DNA of 64,000 bases from Linepithema humile (GCF_040581485.1 NC_090129.1:30470764-30534763), one strand, 5' to 3'; shown: positions 1 to 9,768, counted from the stretch's first letter. Translations and numbers: made by a program. Notes: generated by a model not told the origin, from the letters alone.

Positions 1-131
1 AAAAAAAAAAAAAGAAAAATACATTTTATATGTTTCATCACTGTGGGCCCTGATGACACAGTAACTGAAATATACGTTTCCGTGTATCAAACATTATATA
101 AAATTAATAATATCTTTCGTGCACTAGAAAT
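1..131 (+). repeat. Unclassified dispersed repeat R1, copy 1
   Basis: This segment starts with an A-run and contains TTTCATCACTGTGGGCCCTG. It recurs almost unchanged at 1159-1290 and, more diverged, at about 2955-3090. Its plus frame stays open to about 309 and reads TVGPDDTVTEIYVSVYQ, followed by FKTFHVFQLSYPPE. The protein looks like a decayed piece of a multicopy coding element, but I do not recognise the family. The window edge may cut off its 5' part. Confidence 0.7.
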
Positions 132-289
132 ATGCTTCAAGACATTTCATGTCTTCCAATTAAGTTATCCTCCAGAAAACGAACATTTATGGTATTTGAT
201 ACAAAAAAGTATTTTTTATTTTGATACAAAAAAGGATAACAATATACCGTTCATTGCAAATTTATTAAATAAAATAAAAATAAAAGTTT

Positions 290-637
290 ATGGTGAAAAA
301 AACGGTTGATAAGCAAAAGAATAATAGTGAAAAATTCAAAATATTACCACTATTCTATATTGACATAGAAGAGATAAAAGGGGCCATAATCGCCTTAAAA
401 AACAACAAAGCCCGAGGCATTGACTCTATCACGGGCGAGATGCTGAAGTACACAGGCAACACAACTGCATTGATAATGCATAAGCTAATTGTGAATATCT
501 GGAGACATAAGAACACACTCCCGGAAGACTGGGCAACCGGCCTAATCAACCCGATACCAAAAAAGGGGAACCTAACTATCTGTAGTAATTACAGAGCAAT
601 CACTCTTCTAAGTTGCAACAAATCGAAGATGAGGTAA
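290..637 (+). pseudogene. Non-LTR retrotransposon reverse transcriptase, N-terminal fragment
   Basis: The open frame carries early reverse-transcriptase blocks of non-LTR elements. These are an IKGAIIALKNNKARGIDSI block (about residues 24-42, equivalent to the usual LKNNKSPGPDGI), LPEDWATGLINPIPKKGN (about residues 77-94) and NYRAITLLS (about residues 99-107). This order is typical of RTE/BovB-like and related LINEs. The frame ends just after the NYRAITLLS block, where the thumb-side and palm blocks should continue. Matching palm sequence appears only from about 1765, beyond a 1.1-kb block of R1/R2 repeats. It encodes no complete enzyme. The clade call is tentative and the RT identity is firm. 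Confidence 0.85.
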
Positions 638-652
638 AACAGCCGAAACATA

Positions 653-862
653 TTATGTACCTCCAATTAAGAAAAAAGATTCTATACACACCAAGTCAAT
701 AATATCAAAAGGTAAATTAATGTCGATGTGGCGTACCAGGAAATTCAAAAACAACCAATTGTTAATAAAAGTAAAGGAAGAAACCGTAATAGAAATCATT
801 GTTTCTTTCGTTAATACTTTTTTAATTAATCTTCTATTTTCTTTATTAGTTGTATTGCAATA
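653..862 (+). repeat. Unclassified repeat R2, copy 1
   Basis: The stretch from GTACCTCCAATTAAG through the TTAGTTGTATTGCA end is repeated at 1291-1494 with only a few mismatches per 200 bases. Both copies keep an open frame with MSMWRTRKFKNNQLLIK followed by a hydrophobic run (LINLLFSLLVVL). I do not recognise the protein. The repeats are direct and separated by about 430 bases, which indicates a local duplication. Confidence 0.7.
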
Positions 863-1158
863 CTTTGCAACAGCGCAAGAAAGTATGATTAAGCATGTTA
901 ATGTTAGTATCAATTATCTTTATGAAAATTGGTTTTATACATCATTTTTAACAATAAATATATATTTGTTACAGACTGCTGGTATTACCCAAATGCGATT
1001 AAAACAAAAAAAAATTGCTGCAATGGTAAATTTAACAATTTAACCATACATCAAAAAATGATAAATTTACGGATCATTTACAAAACAAACATTTGGATTT
1101 TTATCTGCATGAAAAAAATGAGAAGGCAAACGTGAATTGGAAATTTTATCGGTTAACA

Positions 1159-1494
1159 GAAAAAAAAAAAGAAAAATACATTTTATATGTTTCATCACTG
1201 TGGGTCCTGATGACACAGTAACTGAAATATACGTTTCCGTGTATCAAACATTATATAAAATTGATAATATCTTTCGTGCACTAGAAATATGTTACCTCCA
1301 GTTAAGAAAAAAGATTCTATACACAACAAGTCAATAATATCAAAAGGCAAATTAATGTCGATGTGGCGTACCAGGAAATTCAAAAACAACCAATTGTTAA
1401 TAAAAATAAAGGAAGAAACCGTAATAGAAATCATTGTTTCTTTCGTTAATACTTTTTTAATTAATCTGCTATTTTCTTTATTAGTTGTATTGCA
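1159..1494 (+). repeat. Second R1-R2 unit (deleted junction form)
   Basis: R1 (1159-1290) is followed immediately by R2 (1291-1494). In copy 1 the same two blocks are separated by about 520 bases containing the reverse-transcriptase fragment. R1 copy 3 (about 2955-3090) keeps the longer sequence TTTAAGACATTTCATGTC after the breakpoint, as copy 1 does. The direct R1|R2 junction here is therefore best read as a deletion in this copy. Confidence 0.65.
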
Positions 1495-1724
1495 CTCCGC
1501 CTGCAAACCATTTTTGTTAAAAAATGATACTATTATTGTTATTATGCATTCTAGGTTTTAACAAAAAATGATTTAACCAGTAATAGTAAAAAGGCGTGGC
1601 CTAAGAAAGAAAAAAGAGAAAGGAAAATAATAATTAAAGAGGATGATAGTTTCAAAAATGACATTAGCAAAGATCCTGATTGGAGGATCCTTATTCTAAT
1701 CGCCGCTAGGCGCGGGCGCGCAGC

Positions 1725-2246
1725 GTGCGCACGGTAAACGGATTTCCGATTCCTACATATATCATTCGTAAAAAACTAGAGAAAATATACGAAGAATTGC
1801 TAGGCGAATACAAGTACGGGTTCAGGAAAGATAAATCAACTACAGACCAACTCTTCATCATGAGACATCTCTTGGAGAAGCTCTGGGAACACAATATCGC
1901 ATCGTATCATCTGTTCATTGACTTTAAAACAGCATACGACAACATAGATCGCAGAGCAATGTGGGAAGCCTTAGTAGAATTAAAAGTCCCAAACAAACTG
2001 GTGCAAATGTGTAAGTTGGTCACCGAGAAGGCAAGAGGGAGAGTCAAGGTTAACGGAAGAATCTCGGAACCCCTACAGATAGAAAAGGGAGTTAAACAAG
2101 GCGACGGTCTGGCCCCTCTTCTTTTTAACTTAGTGCTAGAGGCAGTGATTAGAAGAGCAGGGATCAACAGATCCCTTAGCTCAGCGGGCGAAAGGGCAAG
2201 GAGTGGAAGAATGGAGCAAAAATGGCGCAGACGTGAGCAGACGTGA
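1725..2246 (+). pseudogene. Non-LTR retrotransposon reverse transcriptase, palm fragment
   Basis: The frame contains EYKYGFRKDKSTTDQLF, then LFIDFKTAYDNIDRRAMW (block A with the catalytic aspartate in FIDF) and GVKQGDGLAPLLFNLVLE (block B). These blocks match RTE-like LINE reverse transcriptases. The YADD catalytic box that should lie about 25-40 residues further on is absent, and the frame degenerates around 2180-2246. With the fragment at 290-637 it seems to be one RT domain split by 1.1 kb of repeats. No ATG initiates the frame at 1725, so it is a remnant. Confidence 0.85.
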
Positions 2247-2320
2247 GAATACTCACGTTTATAGTGCCTTAGGTAAACCTGAAAATACAATTAAAAACTA
2301 AGTATCAGTTAGAAGCTGAA

Positions 2321-2635
2321 CAAGATCTATAGAGAGGTTACCTCATGCGCAAAGAGGGACGAACGGCAAGAGGGGCAAATGCAGATAGGGGCGAGCGGCA
2401 AGAGGGGCAATGATGATCTCATCGGCGAACAGAAGCTATCTCAGACAGCTACTGTTTGTCGATGAGAGATCATCATGCTCTCCCCTTCCTTCATCGCCCC
2501 TCGCCATCAAGCTGTTTCTAGCTCCCCCCTTCCTTCATCGCTCCTCGCCATCAAGCTGTTTCTAGCCCCCCCTTACTTTATCGTCCCTCGCCCTCAACCG
2601 GTTTTACTGAGGTAACCTTCTCTCTATAGATCTTG
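2321..2635. mobile_element. 315-bp MITE with inverted termini and 9-bp target duplication
   Basis: The left end CAAGATCTATAGAGAGGTTA (2321-2340, arm continuing to 2345) is the reverse complement of the right end (2608-2635), apart from a 3-base indel. GAAGCTGAA flanks both sides perfectly (2312-2320 and 2636-2644). A 9-bp duplication fits Mutator-like elements best, with hAT-type (8 bp) as an alternative. The interior has three copies of a roughly 44-bp subrepeat (about 2483-2590) around CATCAAGCTGTTTCTAGC, and a short hairpin around GATGATCTCATCG. It has no coding capacity and would be non-autonomous. Confidence 0.88.
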
Positions 2636-2809
2636 GAAGCTGAAGACTTCATTGAGACTATTCAAAATGCAGTAAAGAAACACACAATAATCCATGAGAG
2701 GCGGCCTCCGGATACTAGTTACCCAGTGGAGATTCGTGAGAAAGTAGCGGAAAAAGTCGCAAAGCAAGAAGAAAATGAACTTGATATCCGGCAGACAAAA
2801 CTACGGTAA
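2636..2809 (+). pseudogene. Retroelement coding remnant interrupted by the MITE
   Basis: Removing the MITE and one target duplication joins an open frame upstream of 2320 (LKIQLKTKYQLEAE) to one starting at 2636 (AEDFIETIQNAVKK, then RRPPDTSYPVEIREKVAEK). The frame ends at TAA 2807-2809. The basic PPDTSYPVEIREKVAEK stretch resembles the endonuclease-RT linker of Jockey/CR1-like LINEs, by pattern recognition only. It shows that the MITE landed in older transposon sequence. Confidence 0.6.
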
Positions 2810-2954
2810 ACCGACTTACGCATAAACTCACTGCGGCCATACAAAAATATAAACAAGATTCAATTAGTGGTTACTTGAAATAATTTACAGCTGATAAAAC
2901 GACTATTTCCTTATGGAAATCTTTTCATGGAATTTAGTGGAGATAATTTAACAT

Positions 2955-3090
2955 ACATCATCACTGTGGGCCCTGATGTCACAGTAAACGAGATATATGT
3001 TTGCGTGTATGAAACATTGTACAAAGTTGATAATATCTTTCGAGCATTAGATGTATGTTTTAAGACATTTCATGTCTTTCAATTAAGTCA
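2955..3090 (+). repeat. Dispersed repeat R1, copy 3 (diverged)
   Basis: CATCACTGTGGGCCCTGATG recurs here, followed by a frame reading NEIYVCVYETLYKVDNIFRA and FKTFHVFQLS before a stop. It is more diverged from copies 1 and 2 than they are from each other, so it is the older copy. Confidence 0.65.
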
Positions 3091-3236
3091 TTTTATAATG
3101 TAAATATAAATTAAGATTTTATAATGCTCGAAAGATATCTTTATCTTCGTTAATTATTTCGTTAAAAGTAATCGTAAATTTATTTTAGTTTTATTTTTTC
3201 AGATAAAAAATTGCGTATATTGAAACAAACTGATAC

Positions 3237-4230
3237 CTGCGAGCAAGGATTTGTAGGTTCTGCTGGTTGGTTTCTTTGATCGAAAATAACGATGTCTCTG
3301 AGTTTTTGCAGATTCGTTCGGACGGGAATGAGAAGACTGGTATTGCCGCTGAGCTTATTCGCCTTAAAGACGGTGGCCAGATTGCGATCCACCCAGTAGA
3401 CATCTTCGCCAAAAATGATGACGTTCATTGGATTTGGCAGATTTCTACGGATAATTTCCTAATTTCCGCCGGTGTACGATACTTTCTGAATGGTATCCAA
3501 CTTTGAGTCCACTCAATAAATGTCGTGTGTTGCAAGATCGATTGAGATCGCGCGATGTGCTGACACCGGACGTTACAATCGGAGACCAGTTGCTGCCGTC
3601 GAGGAAAGCTTTGCCTATTCGAGGATACTGTCCGTAATCGATCCAATACAGGTATGCTTGATCGGATTAACTGCTAACTCGCAGGGAGCGTCGTTGTCTT
3701 CACGAGCACTTTTTGGTTCGAGCTGTTTAACCGGCAGACCTCCACGTAATTGTCATGGGGGAAGACATTGGCAAAATACAAGTTTCCATTGGAATTCCAT
3801 TGGAGCCAATTCCCTGTTTGACTGCCTACTTGCTGCAGTTCTGTGCCGTTGGATCGTATTCTGAAATATAAATTAATTTTATTTTTAATAAATTTCTGAA
3901 GAATTTAATATCTGCCAATAATAGTATTTTTTCTCACCTAAAGATACCGTTCCAGATGCCTCGGTTGAATTCCACCCAATATATCCAATTGCCCGCGTAA
4001 TGCACGTCCACATGGAGAATGTGATGGCCAATTCCGGCAATGGGTACCTTGGCTTCCTTGGAGTTCTTGAGACTGTAACTTCTGGCAACGTCCAGCTGAG
4101 TTACCACCGCAAAGGTCTTGTATGGTTCGCATTTGGTATCGCTAACTTTCTTATATTCCATTCCGCAAGCGCAAACGCGAGTACCGCCGGATGCAAACAG
4201 GCAAATCACTTCACATAAATTTTCCGTGAA
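3237..4230 (-). pseudogene. LRP1-type LDL receptor-related protein, decayed fragment
   Basis: The minus strand encodes part of an EGF module (CACGMEYKKVSDTKCE) and then a YWTD beta-propeller. Visible blades are GNWIYWVEFNRGIWNGIFR, LYWIDYGQYPRIGKAF, a DIY*VDSKLDTIQKV blade and VYWVDRNLATVFKANKL, ending at a TNPC EGF start. LRP1 proteins are large endocytic receptors, and this is a small internal piece. A canonical intron (about 3861-3937, GTGAGA...TTTCAG) is retained, so it is a genomic duplicate and not a retrocopy. It is dead. A TGA replaces Trp in a YWVD repeat near 3513, a TAG lies near 3464, and frames shift near 3680 and 3550. The 5' side joins spermidine synthase sequence at about 4219-4240, and the 3' side stops at a donor-like GTATCAG near 3236. 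Confidence 0.82.
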
Positions 4231-5101
4231 TTTTCCGTGGTGATCCTTCAGGTATTGCAAGCCGTCACAAGCGTGAATGCTTACTTTAGGATTGTTAGGA
4301 CCCAAGCTCAAACGAGGCAAATAGTCCTTACATATTTCAATTACTCTGTTCAATGTCCACAAACGTGACACGCTTCACATCCGGATGTTTTGCGACTTCT
4401 CGAGCAGCTTCACCATCGCCACCTCCAATTATCAAAACCTGTGTCAGAAAATAAAATATTTTTCATAAAACTCTAATTTAACACAACACTTGTTTATGAA
4501 TTTGAAAAGAGAGCATTAATGATGCTAATTATTATATATAATTAATAATAAAAAACTTTATTTTAGCGCCAATTAATTTAATGAGAATCAGAATTATATA
4601 AATTTTACATTGAGAAAAAAGTTCTTTAATATTTCACAAAGAAATAAAGGGCAAATGAGCCAACGTTGGTTGTCCGTACATATATTTTGAAATTTAAGAT
4701 TGTAATCACAATAATGTGATTACACATATATATTTTGTACATATATTTCTACATATATTTTGAAACATATATGTACGGACAACCAACATTGGCTCATTTG
4801 CTCTTTACTTCTTTGTGTGATATTTATCGTAAGAGCCTTGATATTATAATTTTCTTTTTAATATTTCTTTATACTGCGTGATATAAACTTAAAAAATCTG
4901 GATAAATCTTAGTAAGTTTAAAAGCTAATATAATCATGACAAATCTAAAAATTAATGCGTCAATTGTTGCACATACGTCCTTAGGATTCGGATGACTGCA
5001 AAGCGGCAAATACGATATCATCTCGTGATAGGCGTATTCATCTTTTTCCGTGCATTGTATCACGTTGTCGAGTATCAATCAAAGCCTTGCCGTGTGATTT
5101 T
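4231..5101 (-). pseudogene. Spermidine synthase, decayed fragment
   Basis: Two minus-strand exons are visible. Exon 4977-5101 encodes ILDNVIQCTEKDEYAYHEM and YLPLCSHPNPKD, and ends at a good donor (GTATGT). After an intron, exon 4438-~4230 (acceptor ACACAG) encodes VLIIGGGDGEAAREVAKHPD, the aminopropyltransferase SAM-binding motif, then VIEICKDYLPRL and HACDGLQYLKDHHGKF. Spermidine synthase transfers an aminopropyl group to putrescine. The copy is broken. A 4-base insertion shifts the frame between KAL and ILDN (about 5080), and a 1-base shift lies between VDIEQ and VIEIC (about 4346). The catalytic DSSDP region is missing because the sequence switches to LRP1 after HHGKF. Upstream exons were not found. 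Confidence 0.85.
4628..4823. mobile_element. Hairpin MITE in a spermidine synthase intron
   Basis: A roughly 58-bp left arm (about 4628-4685, core GCAAATGAGCCAACGTTGGT) is the reverse complement of a right arm (about 4767-4823, core ACCAACATTGGCTCATTTGC), with only a few mismatches. About 80 bases of AT-rich DNA separate the arms. The whole could fold as one long hairpin. It has no ORF and I saw no clear target duplication, so the superfamily is open. Confidence 0.75.
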
Positions 5102-5577
5102 CTGTAAATGCCACACTTTTACATTTAATATTAAAAACTAGAGCGTAGAATAGCGTGGCTAACTTTTTTTGGTTTAATGAAATACAAAACGTCATTTGTA
5201 TTAATATATAAATAATCTAGTAACACTCAAAATAAAAAATTTGCAAAAGTTTTCCAACAGTTATTTTTTTTAGTTTTACTTTTTGAATTGCAATAAACTA
5301 AGACACATTTGTCATATTACTAGAATTAAATATATACTTCTAGATTTATTCCTAATTGGAGGATTGTTTATTTTAATAACTATAATTAATATTGTTCACT
5401 TATTTAATGTAACAAAATCAGTTATTAAACAAATTGAAAACTATTTTGTCAATAATTTTAATCTTGTGTCTTAAAATCTCCGAGATAATTTTAAATAATT
5501 TAGATATGTAAGTATTTAGAAATGTAAAGAAATAATTACAAAATTATTAACATAAATATTAAAGTAAATCAACTTAC

Positions 5578-5756
5578 GTTGTAGGCGTCAGGAACAAGTT
5601 TATAATCATTACAGTCAAAATGGCAGTTACGAGTACAACGCATCCCGTAAAAATAAATTTCAGAAGCTTTAGCCAAGTCTTGCCATATATTGATAGTTAA
5701 TTCTTCCCGTATAGAATGTATCATAGAACGATTCAAGGCATATTCTATCGCAGTAA
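5578..5756 (-). other. Unassigned open exon with good splice sites
   Basis: On the minus strand a 179-bp stretch is open in one frame between an acceptor (TTTTTCTAG, AG at 5757-5758) and a perfect donor (GTAAGT, GT at 5576-5577). It encodes SMIHSIREELTINIWQDLAK followed by a cysteine-rich FYGMRCTRNCHFDCNDYK. I do not recognise the family. It lies upstream of the decayed spermidine synthase on the same strand but does not match the expected upstream part of that enzyme. It could be another captured exon or part of a host gene. Confidence 0.45.
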
Positions 5757-6052
5757 CTAGAAAAATTAATTTAATTTATGACTCATTACCAATAAATAAA
5801 CTTTATTAGTATTAAAAATTTGTCATAACTGAAATAAATTTATTAGTGACAAAAAGTTGGTAGTTAAAAATCTATTTTGTTAAAAGCAAAAATTTATTAT
5901 TAATAAATTAATTAAGTTCATTAACAGTTAAAATTTATTATTGGTCCATAATAATTAAAGATTATTACTAAATTACAAGCGAAAAGCTTATTAATAGTAA
6001 AAAGCAATATTAATAAACAATACTGACTGATTTAATATAAAAATTCGTTATA

Positions 6053-7340
6053 TTAGGACCTTGAATAAGTTCTCGCTGTTTTTTTTGTTAAAAAAAAAAC
6101 ATTAATTTAAAATATAAGGCTTACAATAACTTTACTCAAAGTATTGTCCATCATTAGAGACCACTTTCTCCCATCTTTCTGGCAGTAATTGAATCCCCCG
6201 TCGAAAAAACGATTCATCTTTTGACGCAATCCATGAATCGACCCATTTTTCGGTTTCTTCGAAAGAATGGAAGCGCTGCTCGCTCAAACCATGCGCCATC
6301 GACCAAAACAAGTGGTAATCCGAGGGGGCTATGTCCGGTGAATACGGCGGGTGAGGTAGAACTTCCCATTGAAGCGTTTCCAGGTAAGTTTTGACTGGTT
6401 TTGCCACATGTGGCCGAGCATTGTCATGTAACAAAATGACTTTGTCGTGTCTCTGCCCGTATAGTGGCCGCTTTTCTTTTAGAGCTCGACTCAAACGCAT
6501 CATCTGAAGTCGATAGCGAGCTCCCGTGATAGTTTCATTAGGTTTAAGCAGCTCATAATAAATTACGCCCTGCTGATCCCACCAAATGCAGAGCAGAAGT
6601 TTCGAACCATGGATATTCGGCTCTGCCGACGATGTTGATGCATGGCCGAGCTTACCCCACGATTTTCTACGCTTAGGATTATCGTAGTGTATCCACTTTT
6701 CATCTCCAGTGATGATACGGTGCAGAAAGCCTTTTCTTTTATGCCGTTGAAGCAGCAATTCACACATGAGAAAACGTCGTTCAACGTCTCTCGGCTTCAA
6801 CTCATACGGCACCCAATGTCCTTGCTTTTGGATCATTCCTAACGCTTTTAAACGTTTTGAAACTGTTGACGCATCTACTTGCAATGTTTTCCCGAGCTCT
6901 ACTAGCGTCTGACATGGATCTAGATCAAGCAATGCCTCCAATTCTTCGTCTTCAAACTTTGTCGGTGCTCCAGAACGTTCTTTATCTTCAAGGTCAAAGT
7001 CATTATTTTTAAAGCGCCTAAACCAGTCTCTGCATGTCGTATTCGACAGAGCATTGTCACCATATGTTTCAACAAGAATTCTGTGTGCTTCAGCTGCAGA
7101 TTTCTTTTGAATAAAGCAGTGCAATAAAATTCCCCGCAAAAACACTTTATTTGGCACAAAAATAGACATTTTCGCAATAGGTAATTAAACACGTGGTTGA
7201 CACTGTGGTAAACTGTATCTACTAGAATTTGAGGTTACATATAGTACTACTTAGCTGATGCGTTTCCGTACGAAATTCCATGCACAGAGTGCCGCTACGC
7301 CATCTTTTAAGAAACAGCGAGAACTTATTCAAGGACCTAA
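6053..7340 (-). mobile_element. Complete mariner transposon
   Basis: The element is 1288 bp. Its terminal inverted repeats are about 29 bp (6053-6081 and 7312-7340), beginning TTAGGACCTTGAATAAG on the left and TTAGGTCCTTGAATAAG on the right, and differ at one position. Both ends are flanked by TA, the mariner target duplication (6051-6052 and 7341-7342). Length, termini and a single intronless ORF all fit a full-length Tc1/mariner-family mariner. The near-identical termini and intact ORF suggest a recent insertion. Confidence 0.97.
6132..7169 (-). CDS. Mariner transposase, full length
   Basis: The 345-residue protein is the usual mariner length. It cuts and pastes the element by binding the terminal repeats. 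The N-terminal about 115 residues form the paired helix-turn-helix DNA-binding region. The linker motif WVPYEL is at residues 119-124. The catalytic domain has ITGDEKWIHYDN (D156), HDNARPH (D249) and YSPDIAPSDYHLF (D284), giving the diagnostic D,D34D spacing. The ATG at 7167-7169 is the natural start (MSIFVPNK). There are no stops, frameshifts or missing catalytic residues, so it is coding-competent by sequence. Whether it is active is unknown. Confidence 0.96.
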   Translation of the reverse strand: MSIFVPNKVFLRGILLHCFIQKKSAAEAHRILVETYGDNALSNTTCRDWFRRFKNNDFDLEDKERSGAPTKFEDEELEALLDLDPCQTLVELGKTLQVDASTVSKRLKALGMIQKQGHWVPYELKPRDVERRFLMCELLLQRHKRKGFLHRIITGDEKWIHYDNPKRRKSWGKLGHASTSSAEPNIHGSKLLLCIWWDQQGVIYYELLKPNETITGARYRLQMMRLSRALKEKRPLYGQRHDKVILLHDNARPHVAKPVKTYLETLQWEVLPHPPYSPDIAPSDYHLFWSMAHGLSEQRFHSFEETEKWVDSWIASKDESFFRRGIQLLPERWEKVVSNDGQYFE

Positions 7341-7342
7341 TA

Positions 7343-8977
7343 AAATAATACATTTATCTTGTAATACATTTATCTTATTAAGTCATTTTCAAAAAATATA
7401 ATTTAATAGCACAAATCTTTATGATTACATTATGTATGTAAATTATATAAAATTAAATTAAAATAAAAAGAATTGTATATATTCTATTTTCTTTTTTTAT
7501 TTTATAATATCTATACTTTATTGTATTGGTAAATTAATCAATAAATTTTAGTTATCAAAAATTAGCAAAGATTTAAGTAAGTAAAGCATTATTATTAAAA
7601 TTCGTATCATTTTTATCTATCATATTTAATGCTTTATCAAGTAGAGGTCTAACAGTAAAATATAGCAAATTATGTTTTATATATCAATCGCCAAGATATG
7701 TGAAATTCAAATATTGCGGCTATTGTTTTTTAACTTTATTATATAATTATATTGTTTTGTTTTTTCACTTTAATATTAAATGAGAGATAACAAAATAACT
7801 TAATAAAGAATTAAATATTATTTTTCATTGCGTTTTTGTTAATGTAATATTAAGAGAGAGTTAATAAAACAAATAATTGTTTATATACGATGTAGATACA
7901 TACTGCAAAGCGCGTTGAGGAAAATGATGTGATATACGGTATCCATATTAAGAATTTGTTGAACTATTTTCTTCTAAACTTAACAAGACCAGATAACTTC
8001 TTCATCCAACCGATAGTTATCAAGGTTGTAATATTATTTCAATTGTCTGAAATAAATAAGTATTTTGGATTTGAGAAATGCGAGATATGATACTTATGAT
8101 AATCCATACATTTTATGAAGTAATAGAGGATAATAATTTTATAACAATTCATGACCAAATTATAATTAAAAATACTGAGGAAAGAATTAAAATTGAATTT
8201 AGAACTAGAACGTGTAATAATATTTGTGTAAATGGAATATGATTCATGTTGTGTAAAAAAAAAGATGGTGTTTATATTAATTTCTTAGGAAGGTCGGAGC
8301 AACTGAAGAACTCAGAATTTCACGCAATGTAAATCCACAGTAGTTTACATTTTATTTCAAAATTTTACCGAAATTAATGGTTCAATTAGAAAAATAAAGG
8401 CAGAACATTTTAATATAAATATTCATTACAATCATAATAATTAATTAATGTTAGACGAATTAAGAGAATATTGTATTTTCTGATAATAGCTAATTTGAAT
8501 ATTTAACAGTCTCATTATAAATATTTGCCAAATCATTAACATACATCACACAATTTAAATTAATGCGATTAGTACATTCGAATTATAATATATAAATTAT
8601 AACGGTCGATATATAAATAATCGCTAAATATCGATAAATATAAAAATCAAGAAAAAGACAAATTTTAAAGATTTAGTAAAATTTTACGATAGCCACGTAT
8701 CGGTTTTATTGCGACAAAACAATTAATCAAAATCTTGAAACATAAAATTAAGAAAACTGCAGATCTAATTAAATAACAATATTAACAATTTTATTACACC
8801 AAACTTATAAATAGTGATATCAAAATTTACGAAGACGAAACAGTAAAGAAGAAATTTGCAAAATTTGCTAGTTTAACAATAATGAGAATAATATAAATCA
8901 TAAAATAAACAAACTAATAATGTAAAGCGATATTTAACTATTTCAAGAAAAGTAGACATTAATTTCAGTTTACTCAC
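7343..8977. other. AT-rich spacer, no gene seen
   Basis: This is low-GC DNA with poly-A/T tracts. I found no open frame with credible splice sites and no recognisable element. Confidence 0.6.
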
Positions 8978-9400
8978 CTTGCCAAGTCGTGATCCGTTCG
9001 CTTCAACGTTCCGTACACTAATTAGTTGATAGTTATTGGCTTCGGGAGACTTCGCTTACGGCAATACGAGTCGGTACGCGCTTGCGCAATAGAAAAAGCG
9101 GTTTTTTAGAAATATGAGCTAAGGTCCGTGGGTTTGCTAAGCCCAAATGGCTATGCGGTTCAGCCATCCTTGCGGAAACGTTCTGTACACGTGTGTGAGC
9201 ACTCGGGCCGCGCGGTTGTGCGCACACGTACGTGTGACGTAGCGGTTCTCGCTTGTGTGCATGCTTCCCCTACCACAGTGCCCTGGTGCTACCCGGCTCG
9301 AGTTTGCATCACTGTATGTATGGATAGTAGCCATACTCTCTACTTAGCTCTACGTTATACCTCACTCTAGAAAAAAACTTTAATAAATGCTTTTTACAAA
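8978..9400 (-). promoter_or_regulatory. CpG-rich block with possible minus-strand 5' exon
   Basis: GC and CpG content rise sharply here relative to both flanks. On the minus strand the block ends in GGCAAG|GTGAGT (GT at 8976-8977), a strong donor that could close a non-coding first exon of a gene running leftward. No ATG lies in the last about 90 bases of the putative exon, and no downstream partner exon is certain. It may be a promoter relic of the gene whose exons decayed at 3.2-5.8 kb. Confidence 0.3.
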
Positions 9401-9768
9401 TCTTTTATACCCCACATCCTAACAAAGACATTTGCAACAATGCTTTTTCAATGGCCTTTCCTTAAATAATGTTCACAAAAACTTTCTTTAAAAAATTTCT
9501 TCCATTTGATCCCACACAGAAAAAGATATATATAAAGATAATAAAAAAGTATTCAAAGACATATAATTCATGAATAACAATCAGAAATCTTATAATAGTG
9601 AGAAATAAACAACTTACTTAACTTTGATTTTAATATTACAAGTTCGTAGTAAAATTACACGTTAAGATACTAAGAATTACATCTAGATGCTAAGACATAA
9701 CACAAGCACAGAAAGAATCAAACTTTTACCGATGTTTTATTACAGTCACAACTGGTCACAACAGAAGC

